Positions 1 through 6,858 of a stretch of DNA of 10,587 bases are shown here, piece after piece; position 1 is the first letter of the stretch, and every line of letters starts with the position of its first letter. The DNA comes from Anaerolineae bacterium (GTDB lineage: Bacteria > Chloroflexota > Anaerolineae > Promineifilales > Promineifilaceae), in the NCBI GenBank assembly GCA_028284105.1, contig JANQSK010000309.1, forward strand, positions 1-10,587, given 5' to 3'. Under the pieces are notes generated by a model. That model was not told the origin of the DNA. It saw only the letters and a list, made by a program, of their open reading frames with translations, and searched no databases. The translations under genes and the position numbers were made by a program.

Positions 1-1575
1 CTTCGAGAGGTAGATATTGATGTCGAAAATGCCCCCTCGAGCATAGCGCAGGAAATTGAGCCAACATCTGAACCGACTCCACAACCAACCTCAACAGCAC
101 AGCCTGAACCTACTGTGGAACCAACCATTGAACCCACAGCTTTACCGGAGTCCATATTACCATCGAATCAAAATATGGTTTTGGTAGAAGGGGGAACTTA
201 CTCTGTCGATGAAGATACGGCCTTTGCCCTTGAGCCGTTTTGGATTGACCAATTTGAGGTTACTAACACAGCATTCGCCACCTATCTTTCTGAGAACGCA
301 ATCGAATCAGCCGTTGTCATTGGTGAAGATAATCATCCAGTTGAGGGTGTTCGCTGGGATGAAGCTCAGGCGTATTGCCAATGGGCTAATAAACGACTAC
401 CCACTGAAGCAGAATGGGCGGTTGCAGCCCGTGGCCCACACAGTTGGCTCTACCCGTGGGGGAATGAGGAAACTGCCGTATCACTTCCAAACAGTGGCAC
501 CTACTCAGTCGGTTCGATTCCAACCAATCGCTCATTCTTTGGTGCATTTGATATGGCGGGTAATGTTTGGGAATGGGTTGATACCCCCTATCTGCCTGTT
601 GGCGACGAGCAACAGGTGTTGCGAGGTGGCGCGAATAGCTTCCAACAAGATTTAAGCCAGCGCTTGCCGGGTGATCCAACCAGCACCGTCATGATCACCA
701 ATGCTGGCTTCCGCTGTGCCGCCTCAGAAGCTGCGCAATCCACAGAAGCCAATACAACGCTCTTAAACGATGATTTTTCAGATATCAACAGCGGCTGGTG
801 GCAAGCCCGTGAACCCGTAGACGCCTACTTCTATGGCTATCACCCAACCGATTTTTATCACATGCAAATTAATGCTACTGATGACTGCCTGTTAGTTAAC
901 AGCACATTAAGCACGGACAACTTCATGGCTGAGGCCAAGATTTTCACAGCCAGCACAGACAGTGAAACGGGCAATTTCCGATATGGTTTGACAATCAGAC
1001 AAACGGACGACGCTTATTATGCTTTCGAAGTGACGCCAAGAAGCCAAAGCTGGCAAATCTTCAAAGGCTCCTCAGCAGGCTTAGCGCTTATGGCTGAAGG
1101 GGAGAACAGTTCGATTCGGGGAGATTCACGAGAAAATCGAGATACGCTGTTCCTCATTGCCAATGGCCCCCAAATGAGCTTCTTCGTCAACGGAGCACTT
1201 GTTTCAACGATAGTAGATAGTGATTATCAATCAGGTCGCTTTGGCTTCATCATCAACACATTAGATGAAACATATGCCCATATTCACTTTGATTCTGTCA
1301 CCATTTGGCCTTTATCGGAATCAGTTGCGCCATTAGAAGGCTTAGAACCGAGTGATGTGCCACCTGTTAGCGAATCACTTTGCCGTGGTTCCGTTGTAGA
1401 AGGCAATACGCTGGTGAACTTTATCACTCACACCGTGGTAAGTGAGGACACCATCAGCTCAATCGCCCTACAATATGACCTAACAACAGATGAAATTTAC
1501 GCCGCAAACGGCCGTATTGTGGAAGATCCGAACCTCATCACACCAGGACAAGTCTTAATCATTCCTCAAAATTAA
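1..1575 (+). CDS. Multidomain protein: EPT-rich linker, FGE-like domain, LamG/DUF1080-like domain, C-terminal LysM (5' end missing)
   Basis: The reading frame is open from base 1, so the N-terminus lies outside the window; 524 residues are visible. Residues about 20-53 are a Pro/Thr/Glu linker typical of extracytoplasmic spacers. Residues about 59-240 match the formylglycine-generating-enzyme/SUMF1 fold (FGE-sulfatase family): MVLVEGG start, FWIDQFEVTN, KRLPTEAEWAVAARG, YPWGN, DMAGNVWEWV, LRGG and a final AGFRCA. Residues about 254-438 look like a concanavalin/LamG-type domain of the DUF1080 kind (DDFSDINSGWW near its start, FFVNGALV, GRFGFII). Residues about 475-523 are a LysM (VSEDTISSIALQYDL, then NLITPGQVLIIP), which suggests peptidoglycan or glycan binding. 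The FGE-like part lacks the paired catalytic cysteines that true FGE carries after RGGS, so I infer a binding or structural role. In this type of architecture the missing N-terminus may hold a membrane segment or a Ser/Thr kinase domain, but that cannot be seen. Confidence 0.85.
   Translation, partial: LREVDIDVENAPSSIAQEIEPTSEPTPQPTSTAQPEPTVEPTIEPTALPESILPSNQNMVLVEGGTYSVDEDTAFALEPFWIDQFEVTNTAFATYLSENAIESAVVIGEDNHPVEGVRWDEAQAYCQWANKRLPTEAEWAVAARGPHSWLYPWGNEETAVSLPNSGTYSVGSIPTNRSFFGAFDMAGNVWEWVDTPYLPVGDEQQVLRGGANSFQQDLSQRLPGDPTSTVMITNAGFRCAASEAAQSTEANTTLLNDDFSDINSGWWQAREPVDAYFYGYHPTDFYHMQINATDDCLLVNSTLSTDNFMAEAKIFTASTDSETGNFRYGLTIRQTDDAYYAFEVTPRSQSWQIFKGSSAGLALMAEGENSSIRGDSRENRDTLFLIANGPQMSFFVNGALVSTIVDSDYQSGRFGFIINTLDETYAHIHFDSVTIWPLSESVAPLEGLEPSDVPPVSESLCRGSVVEGNTLVNFITHTVVSEDTISSIALQYDLTTDEIYAANGRIVEDPNLITPGQVLIIPQN
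58..147 (+). repeat. EPT-type low-complexity coding repeat
   Basis: Short imperfect repeats of a GAACCNAC-like unit encode EPT/QPT/EPT runs. This is the linker between the unseen N-terminal part and the FGE-like domain. Such Pro/Thr linkers are common in cell-surface proteins of Chloroflexota and Actinobacteria. Confidence 0.6.
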
Positions 1576-1627
1576 AGGAGGGCATGGGTTTTTACATTTT
1601 TTTGCAGTATAAATTTGGTTTTCATCT

Positions 1628-1633
1628 AAGGAG
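1628..1633 (+). promoter_or_regulatory. Ribosome binding site of the cysteine hydrolase gene
   Basis: AAGGAG lies six bases before the ATG at 1640, a near-ideal Shine-Dalgarno that fixes the start. A TATAAAT box at 1608-1614 could be a -10 element, but no matching -35 sits at a normal distance, so I do not annotate a promoter. Confidence 0.7.
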
Positions 1634-1639
1634 CAAAAA

Positions 1640-2185
1640 ATGACGGAACCCGCCCTCTTAATTATTGATGTTCAAAAAGGGTTAGATGACCCAAAGCTTG
1701 GCAAGAGAAACAATCCTCAAGCAGAAGCCAATATGGCGCGCTTGTTGTCTGATTGGCGCGAAAATAAACGGCCGATTATTCACATCAAGCACAATTCTGT
1801 TGAACCTCAATCTCCGCTTCGTCCTGACCTTCCCGGCAATGAAATTAAAGATGAGGTTAAACCATTAGCGGATGAACCCCTTTTTAGCAAAACGGTAAAC
1901 AGCGCCTTCATTGGAACCAATTTAGAAAGCTATTTGCATGAGCAAAAGATTGAATCGCTGGTTATTGTTGGCTTAACAACGGCCCACTGTGTTTCGACAT
2001 CCACACGCATGGCTGCCAATTTAGGATTTAACGTCACGCTGGTTTCTGACGCAACAGCAACGCATGAACGTGTCGGTGTGAACGGCCGTTCTTACTCTGC
2101 CGAAGAACTTCATGAAATGGAGCTTGCCATGCTCAATGAGGAGTTCTGCGCCGTCCACACGACTGACGAACTGCTCCAACAATAA
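1640..2185 (+). CDS. Cysteine hydrolase, isochorismatase/nicotinamidase-like family
   Basis: This 181-residue protein has the full length and order of an isochorismatase-like hydrolase (Pfam Isochorismatase). The catalytic triad is visible: Asp10 in LLIIDVQKG, Lys84 in FSKTVNSAF, and Cys117 in GLTTAHCVSTSTR. The GLTT segment before the cysteine corresponds to the conserved cis-peptide region. Members hydrolyse amide or vinyl-ether bonds in small molecules (nicotinamide, isochorismate, N-carbamoyl compounds), usually in the cytosol; the exact substrate cannot be read from the sequence. There is no signal peptide. It precedes the sulfatase gene by 18 bases and probably shares its transcript. 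It contains one ACGGCCGT palindrome (2082-2089) and a one-base variant at 1768-1775. Confidence 0.9.
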   Translation: MTEPALLIIDVQKGLDDPKLGKRNNPQAEANMARLLSDWRENKRPIIHIKHNSVEPQSPLRPDLPGNEIKDEVKPLADEPLFSKTVNSAFIGTNLESYLHEQKIESLVIVGLTTAHCVSTSTRMAANLGFNVTLVSDATATHERVGVNGRSYSAEELHEMELAMLNEEFCAVHTTDELLQQ

Positions 2186-2203
2186 AAAATCGAATACAAA
2201 TCA

Positions 2204-3718
2204 ATGAACAGACCTAATTTTGTTTTTATATTGGCAGATGATTTGGGATGGAACGATTTGGGTGTTGAAGGGAGCACTTTCTATGAAAGCCCAAATATCG
2301 ATCGTATTGCTCATGAAGGAATGCGTTTTACGCAAGGATATGCCGCCTGTCAGGTATGCAGCCCGTCTCGGGCAAGTATTTTAACAGGCAAAACACCGCC
2401 TAAACATGGGATCACCGATTGGATTGGGGCTTTGACCGGAGAAGCTTGGCGGGAAAACGACCGTTTTAATAAGCTGCTCCCGCCAGAATATGAACATTCG
2501 CTTCGTCCAGATGAAATCACATTTGCTGAGGCACTGCGTCAATCGGGGTATCGCACCTTTTTTGCGGGCAAATGGCACCTTGGAGCAGCCGGTTCTGATC
2601 CAGAAGATTTTGGGTTTGAAATTAATAAAGGGGGTTGGGAAGTTGGTTCTCCAAATGGGGGTTATTTTGCCCCTTGGGTCAACCCCAAGCTTGAGTCTGG
2701 CCCAGATGGTGAGTCGTTGCCTATCCGCCTAGCTCAAGAAACGGCCGCTTTTATCAACCAGCAGGAAACAGAGCCCTTTTTAGCCTACCTTTCTTTTTAT
2801 TCTGTTCATGGACCTTTAGAAACAAGTCAAGATCGGTGGGAGAAATTTCGAATCAAAGCAGAGAAACAAGAACCGCCTCAAAATCGATTTGTCTTTGATA
2901 GAACGCTTCCGGTTCGCCAGATACAAGATTGCCCCATTTATGCCGGCATGATTGAAGCGATGGACGACGCAGTTGGCATAGTTTTGAATGCATTAGAAGC
3001 AAACAATCTATCTGAAAACACAGTGGTCATTTTCACGTCAGATAATGGGGGCGTTTCTTCTGGAGACAGCTTCTCTTCGTCAATGCTACCTTTGCGCGGT
3101 GGCAAAGGGCGTCAATGGGAAGGCGGCATTCGGGAACCATTTTACGTACGCTATCCAGAGCAGATTGCTCAGGGTCAACTGTGTGACGTTCCTGTGTCTG
3201 GAATTGATTTTTATCCAACAATTTTAGAGTTAGCTGGGGTTCCAATACCGCAGAAGCAAGATGTTGATGGGGTGAGTTTAGTTCAGCTTTTGATGGGGCA
3301 AACGGACACGGCCGTTTCGACTCGCGATCTTTATTGGCACTACCCGCATTACGGGAATCAAGGGGGTGAACCCTCCTCCATCATACGTAGTGGAGATTGG
3401 AAGCTGATTCATTATTATGAAAACGGCCGTGATGAACTTTATAATCTCAAAAACGACCCTGGAGAACAATTTGACGTTAGCCAATCAGAATCTCAAATCA
3501 CCAAGCAATTGAGAGGGAAACTTAATGAGTGGCTAAAGAATTCAGGGGCCAAATTCCCAACGCCAGATCCGAAATATGATCCTCAAAAAGAAGCAGCCTA
3601 TCTACATCAACTAGAAAATGAATTAATGCCGCTTCTTGAAGATGTTCACGCTGAATATTTAGACCCCAATTGGCAACCCGATGATGATTGGTGGGGAAGC
3701 CAAGTGATTTATGATTAG
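2204..3718 (+). CDS. Cys-type S1 family sulfatase (arylsulfatase-like)
   Basis: This 504-residue protein hydrolyses sulfate esters. Visible S1 landmarks: the metal-binding Asp pair in ILADDLGWNDLG (Asp12, Asp13); the C-x-P-S-R signature CSPSR with Cys52, which must be oxidised to formylglycine; GKWHLG (Lys123, His125); VHGP (His202); TSDNGG (Asp280, Asn281); GGKGRQWEGGIREP (Lys301); and the C-terminal WKLIHYYENGRDELYNLKNDPGE block (in two parts). The protein begins directly at the first beta strand with no signal peptide, so as annotated it would be cytosolic, unlike many secreted sulfatases. No clear Shine-Dalgarno precedes the ATG, but the N-terminus aligns well with the family. The gap to the hydrolase gene is only 18 bases, so translation may depend on coupling. 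The substrate is not predictable by eye. Two ACGGCCGT copies lie inside. Confidence 0.92.
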   Translation: MNRPNFVFILADDLGWNDLGVEGSTFYESPNIDRIAHEGMRFTQGYAACQVCSPSRASILTGKTPPKHGITDWIGALTGEAWRENDRFNKLLPPEYEHSLRPDEITFAEALRQSGYRTFFAGKWHLGAAGSDPEDFGFEINKGGWEVGSPNGGYFAPWVNPKLESGPDGESLPIRLAQETAAFINQQETEPFLAYLSFYSVHGPLETSQDRWEKFRIKAEKQEPPQNRFVFDRTLPVRQIQDCPIYAGMIEAMDDAVGIVLNALEANNLSENTVVIFTSDNGGVSSGDSFSSSMLPLRGGKGRQWEGGIREPFYVRYPEQIAQGQLCDVPVSGIDFYPTILELAGVPIPQKQDVDGVSLVQLLMGQTDTAVSTRDLYWHYPHYGNQGGEPSSIIRSGDWKLIHYYENGRDELYNLKNDPGEQFDVSQSESQITKQLRGKLNEWLKNSGAKFPTPDPKYDPQKEAAYLHQLENELMPLLEDVHAEYLDPNWQPDDDWWGSQVIYD

Positions 3719-3746
3719 TCCATCTATTTTGAAAGAGCAATAAGGT

Positions 3747-3781
3747 AAAAAGGATTCCCTCTTTTGAACAAGAGGGAATCC
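3747..3781 (-). terminator. Hairpin terminator between convergent genes
   Basis: A perfect 12-base-pair stem (GGATTCCCTCTT at 3752-3763 and AAGAGGGAATCC at 3770-3781) encloses a 6-base loop. Read on the minus strand it is followed by TTTTT (3751-3747), so it is a good intrinsic terminator for the minus-strand operon. On the plus strand the bases after the stem are only weakly T-rich, so termination of the sulfatase transcript is possible but less certain. Confidence 0.85.
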
Positions 3782-3816
3782 CATTGTTTATTATCTATTT
3801 GCCACTACAGCTCACT

Positions 3817-4014
3817 TCAATCTACAAACGGTTCAATTTCTAGCTTATTAGATAGCAGGCGCTCTGCAATTCGCACTATTTGGATAGGGTTGAGAATCAT
3901 TTGTTCAAAACGGCCGTCTATCATCACCGCAGGCTCGACCTTCATAATGGTCTGACGTAAAACATTCAATTCTTCTTCAATCCGTTCATACTTTGAAAGT
4001 GGTTCTTCAAACAT
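3817..4014 (-). CDS. Small hypothetical protein, 65 residues, coupled to the upstream gene
   Basis: I do not recognise this protein. It begins MFEEPLSKYERIEEELNVL, a charged, probably helical or coiled-coil segment, then has a more hydrophobic middle (AVMIDGRFEQMILNP) and another helix-like stretch (IQIVRIAERLLSNKLEIE). There is no signal peptide, membrane segment or cysteine. Support for it being real: it starts 14 bases after the stop of the choice-of-anchor I gene on the same strand; its Shine-Dalgarno (TAAGGA, 4026-4031) includes that stop codon; it ends shortly before the strong terminator at 3747-3781; and it carries the genome-wide ACGGCCGT palindrome in the usual xGR phase (3910-3917). 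The plus-strand reading frame over the same bases has no such support. Confidence 0.65.
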   Translation of the reverse strand: MFEEPLSKYERIEEELNVLRQTIMKVEPAVMIDGRFEQMILNPIQIVRIAERLLSNKLEIEPFVD

Positions 4015-4025
4015 AAGTCTTGATT

Positions 4026-4031
4026 TCCTTA
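4026..4031 (-). promoter_or_regulatory. Ribosome binding site overlapping the upstream stop codon
   Basis: On the minus strand TAAGGA contains the TAA stop of the choice-of-anchor I gene and forms an AAGGA Shine-Dalgarno 11 bases before the ATG at 4014. The overlap suggests translational coupling of the two genes. Confidence 0.55.
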
Positions 4032-5615
4032 TTCAATCGAATAAATAGTCGTCGTTCCGCTTACTTCGTTGGCAACAACAAGCAAAGCAGAGCCTGTTGG
4101 GCTATCTTGAGCCGAGATAAATTTGATATCTTCTGGACCCAAATCCCCTGCCGTGCCTGATTCCGCATCGCCGCCAAAGTCGCGATTGTTGACATAATCT
4201 ACAAAGACAGGTGAATAAGGATTGGTTACGTTGTAAATCATGATGCCCCCCACCCGTTCTAATCCAATAAATGCATAAACATGACGGCCAATTTTACCAA
4301 TCGCAATTGCTTCTGGTTCTGGTCCTTTATCATCACTACGAGAATCAAAGGAATCGTTTTCGTCATTGTTTGAATTAAAGTCGTCTGGAATTTCTTGGGC
4401 TAAAATCTGTTCAAAATCATCCCCGCTATCATAAATCAATTCACCTGACGTTGACCAAATTGAGAATGAACGACCGCCATAGGAATAAAGCGCATCGTAA
4501 TCACCATCGTTATCGATATCACCTTCAGTAATCGTTACTTTGAGTCGACCAAGCATTTCATCTTCTTGTAATGCTTCAGCATTAGGGAATGCGGTTGGAT
4601 CTAATTCAAGGTCTTTGATTCGTTCTTCACCAACAAAACCATCATACTCACGACTATCCCCTTCATTAGCAGAGAAGATATAAGTTTGTCTTCCTAGTTT
4701 ATAGGTCGTGATCGCGTCTGGTTGATACATCCCCATCACAGGCCAATTTGCGATGTTGATTACATCATCACGATTGCTTGCGTCAATGCCGTTGCCGGAT
4801 GCACTGTGGTCTTTCACACCCAATGCAACGAGGTCTGTCACAACTGCATTACGGATATCAATGACTGCTAAGGCGTTGTTTTCTTGTAACGCTACCCAAG
4901 CTGTGCGCGAATTTCCTGATACGGCTATATATTCAGGCTCCAAATCTTGTGCAACTGAGGCGCCTGGGCCGAAAATACGAATTCGAGGATCAATTGCCTG
5001 GTCATTGAACTGGGTAAATCCGGCGGTCATGACACGACTTTGATTTAAGTTATACACACCGCGCGTCAAATTGATGATGCTGACTGAACCTTCAGGGTCA
5101 ATCGTGTAATCATCATTAGGTTCACCTTCATTGGCAACCAATACATATTTACCGTTTGGGGTAAAGGTGAGCATATCTGGCAATGCCCCAACTGTGACGT
5201 GAGCAATGTAATTGCCATCTGTATCAAGGAAAACCACAACCCCGGGGGCTGTTCCTGGATCAGCTTTAACAGCCGCTGCAACAATGCCGTTGTGAACATC
5301 GACGCTATTAATTTGGTCGCCATAAGGAGACATATCAAAAGGTGACAATTCGTTCAATGCATAGGGGTCAGAAATATCTAACACGTCGATTTGGTTTTGG
5401 TCACCATTCACGATAAACAATTTTTGGCTTTGAGGATCATGTGCCACAATTTCAGCGGCACTCTCATCAAATATGCCTGTTTCATACGTGGCAACGGCCG
5501 TTACTTCTATCTGCGCATTTCCGAATCGAGCAACCGTAATTGAAAGGCTCATTGCCAAAAGCAATATCGCTAGAAAAAAACTAGCAACAATAACGCGTTT
5601 TCCAGGTTGGTTCAT
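4029..5615 (-). CDS. Choice-of-anchor I domain protein, secreted or N-terminally anchored beta-propeller
   Basis: This 528-residue protein begins with a short basic segment (MNQPGKR) and a hydrophobic stretch at about residues 8-29, ending near GNA at 32-34: a signal peptide or uncleaved anchor. The rest matches the choice-of-anchor I family, a YncE/lactonase-like propeller. Landmarks are VANEGEPNDDYT (160-171), ANEGDSREYDGF (316-327), an acidic calcium-type loop DIDNDGDYD (366-374), NSNNDENDSFDSRSDDKGPE (414-433) and the closing ANEVSGTTTIYSIE (515-528). The family is found on bacterial surfaces, often with different C-terminal sorting signals; here the protein stops where the domain stops. 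The enzymatic role is unknown. I chose the ATG at 5615 because GGAGGA lies nine bases upstream and the signal peptide follows directly. A GTG at 5726 in the same frame also has a Shine-Dalgarno, so a 37-residue longer form cannot be excluded. Confidence 0.88.
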   Translation of the reverse strand: MNQPGKRVIVASFFLAILLLAMSLSITVARFGNAQIEVTAVATYETGIFDESAAEIVAHDPQSQKLFIVNGDQNQIDVLDISDPYALNELSPFDMSPYGDQINSVDVHNGIVAAAVKADPGTAPGVVVFLDTDGNYIAHVTVGALPDMLTFTPNGKYVLVANEGEPNDDYTIDPEGSVSIINLTRGVYNLNQSRVMTAGFTQFNDQAIDPRIRIFGPGASVAQDLEPEYIAVSGNSRTAWVALQENNALAVIDIRNAVVTDLVALGVKDHSASGNGIDASNRDDVINIANWPVMGMYQPDAITTYKLGRQTYIFSANEGDSREYDGFVGEERIKDLELDPTAFPNAEALQEDEMLGRLKVTITEGDIDNDGDYDALYSYGGRSFSIWSTSGELIYDSGDDFEQILAQEIPDDFNSNNDENDSFDSRSDDKGPEPEAIAIGKIGRHVYAFIGLERVGGIMIYNVTNPYSPVFVDYVNNRDFGGDAESGTAGDLGPEDIKFISAQDSPTGSALLVVANEVSGTTTIYSIE

Positions 5616-5624
5616 ACTGTCTAT

Positions 5625-5630
5625 TCCTCC
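5625..5630 (-). promoter_or_regulatory. Ribosome binding site deciding the start of the choice-of-anchor I gene
   Basis: GGAGGA on the minus strand lies nine bases before the ATG at 5615. It supports that start over the in-frame GTG at 5726. Confidence 0.7.
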
Positions 5631-5677
5631 GATGCAAGGCCCTGTTTCTGAAGGCTTCGCTGCTGTGATGAATTTGT

Positions 5678-5711
5678 AAAAAAGAGACACACAAGCTGGA
5701 AACCCTTGTGT
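5678..5711 (-). terminator. Terminator-like hairpin inside the leader of the choice-of-anchor I operon (possible attenuator)
   Basis: On the minus strand ACACAAG (5711-5705) pairs with CTTGTGT (5695-5689) across a 9-base loop; after GTCTC comes TTTTTT (5683-5678). It lies about 63 bases upstream of the ATG at 5615, with no minus-strand gene before it, so it would act in the 5' leader. A competing stem, GCTGGGA (5717-5711) with TTCCAGC (5701-5695), contains one G-U pair and uses overlapping bases, as expected of an attenuator. The stem is short, so this is tentative. Confidence 0.4.
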
Positions 5712-5733
5712 CCCAGCATTCAACACAGTACGA

Positions 5734-5758
5734 CTCCTCTGTTAAAGTTTTTTTAACA
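5734..5758. promoter_or_regulatory. Inverted repeat TGTTAAA-N5-TTTAACA next to a minus-strand Shine-Dalgarno
   Basis: Two perfect 7-base arms (5740-5746 and 5752-5758) surround a 5-base T-rich spacer, a possible operator in the divergent intergenic region. Directly beside it, GAGGAG on the minus strand (5739-5734) stands seven bases before the GTG at 5726, forming a second credible start signal for the choice-of-anchor I frame. Function is inferred only from position. Confidence 0.35.
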
Positions 5759-5883
5759 ACGCGTTATCACCTTGCTAACAATTTGGATGAAAATTTTTGA
5801 GCGCTCTTTTCAATGAAATATCAGGAGTTTGCTTAGAATCTATTATGTTTGTGGAGATAACACATGACTTGTTGATCCATTTT

Positions 5884-5887
5884 GGAG
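5884..5887 (+). promoter_or_regulatory. Ribosome binding site of the ferredoxin-like gene
   Basis: GGAG stands six bases before the ATG at 5894. It overlaps the in-frame TTG at 5882, which argues that the TTG is part of the ribosome binding site and not the start. Confidence 0.65.
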
Positions 5888-5893
5888 TTTTCC

Positions 5894-6850
5894 ATGCTAT
5901 CATTAAAAATGATGGATACATTGGCCAACCTTTCCCCCGATTTTTTATGTACAGATGTTTCACTATCAATGGACGAGGCGCTTTACGGTACAGCTGCCCA
6001 AGCAACAACCTGGTTTATTTTAGAATACCGTCAGCCTTGGGCTCCCAAAGCCCCGAGCGATAATCAATTACCGACCCACATCAATACGTGGTTAAATGAT
6101 CAGCTTGGCCAAGTTGAAAACGGCCGTTTGCAGTTCATCCGACGTAAAACCAACGCAGAGTCTCCATATACGTTTTACATAGGCATTACGCACGAGTCAG
6201 ATCAGCGGCTCTATAAATTTGAGCTAGCCAATTACGATGACTTGCTTTCACTTGATGTGCCAGCCATTCTTGCTGGGAACGAAAGTGCAAAGGAACACCA
6301 ATCGTTTGAGCCATTAGTCATTGTCTGTACGCATGGAAAGCGGGATCGCTGTTGCGCCCTCTACGGCCTGCCCATTCTTAACGCATTTCAAACCCATCTT
6401 GGGGAAAATGTATGGCAAACGACTCATACAGGGGGACACCGCTTTGCGCCCACATTGATTACATTCCCAGATGGGGCATGTTACGGCCGTTTAACCGTTG
6501 ATGAAGTGCCTCACATCGTTAACGCGATGCAAAATGGCACAGTTTATATGGAAAAGCTGCGGGGTTTAAGCTGTTATTCAGGTGTCGAACAGGTCGCGAA
6601 CTACTTGCTACGTCATGAAACAGGCAAAGATAGTTTGACCAGTTTTCAACACATTTCCACTGAAACGGCCGTTGATAATCAATTTATCATCACATTTGAC
6701 CAACCTCGACAAGATCAGCGACACATCATCACGATCGAACAAGATCCAAATCCGCTAAGTCTATATGCAAGTTCAGGAAAATTTAAAGTAAAAGATGTTC
6801 CACAATTCACTTTTATCTCTCACGATGTCACAATGATAGAAGCGGATTAA
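5894..6850 (+). CDS. Sucrase/ferredoxin-like family protein (thioredoxin-like [2Fe-2S], Apd1/Aim32 type)
   Basis: This 318-residue protein carries the Suc_Fer-like (sucrase/ferredoxin-like) signature: VCTHGKRDRCCALYGLP (in part from residue 144), then THTGGHRFAPTLITFPDG and YGRL. Cys145 and Cys154 are spaced C-x8-C, and His178 and His182 are spaced H-x3-H. That is the spacing of the bis-cysteinyl, bis-histidinyl non-Rieske [2Fe-2S] site described for yeast Apd1 and Aim32. The fold is expected to be a thioredoxin-like ferredoxin. There is no signal peptide, so it is likely cytosolic and an electron carrier or redox sensor; the historical name sucrase does not imply sugar hydrolysis. Its stop is eight bases before the flavoprotein gene, pointing to an operon and perhaps to electron exchange. 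It contains three ACGGCCGT copies, the densest set here together with its neighbour. Confidence 0.85.
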   Translation: MLSLKMMDTLANLSPDFLCTDVSLSMDEALYGTAAQATTWFILEYRQPWAPKAPSDNQLPTHINTWLNDQLGQVENGRLQFIRRKTNAESPYTFYIGITHESDQRLYKFELANYDDLLSLDVPAILAGNESAKEHQSFEPLVIVCTHGKRDRCCALYGLPILNAFQTHLGENVWQTTHTGGHRFAPTLITFPDGACYGRLTVDEVPHIVNAMQNGTVYMEKLRGLSCYSGVEQVANYLLRHETGKDSLTSFQHISTETAVDNQFIITFDQPRQDQRHIITIEQDPNPLSLYASSGKFKVKDVPQFTFISHDVTMIEAD

Positions 6851-6858
6851 ACAACCCT

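Larger units (their letters stand above)
5616..5893. other. Divergent intergenic region
   Basis: These 278 bases separate the minus-strand choice-of-anchor I operon from the plus-strand ferredoxin-like operon and must hold both promoters. I see the leader hairpin and the TGTTAAA inverted repeat noted separately, and AT-rich stretches, including a TATTAT box near 5840 for the plus strand without a convincing -35 partner. No RNA gene was recognised. Confidence 0.6.

Noticed and set aside
115..117. GTG at 115 as start of the first gene
   Set aside because: The frame is open to base 1 and the Pro/Thr linker continues upstream, so this is an internal valine codon.
3764..3955. Plus-strand reading frame of 63 codons over the small minus-strand gene
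   Set aside because: It begins inside the terminator hairpin, has no ribosome binding site and reads as non-protein-like; the minus-strand frame has better support.
5616..5726. N-terminal extension of the choice-of-anchor I protein from a GTG at 5726
   Set aside because: It would put 37 residues in front of a clear signal peptide, and the ATG at 5615 has a strong Shine-Dalgarno. It is kept as a finding because the GTG also has one.
5882..5893. TTG start for the ferredoxin-like gene
   Set aside because: The TTG overlaps the GGAG ribosome binding site of the ATG at 5894.
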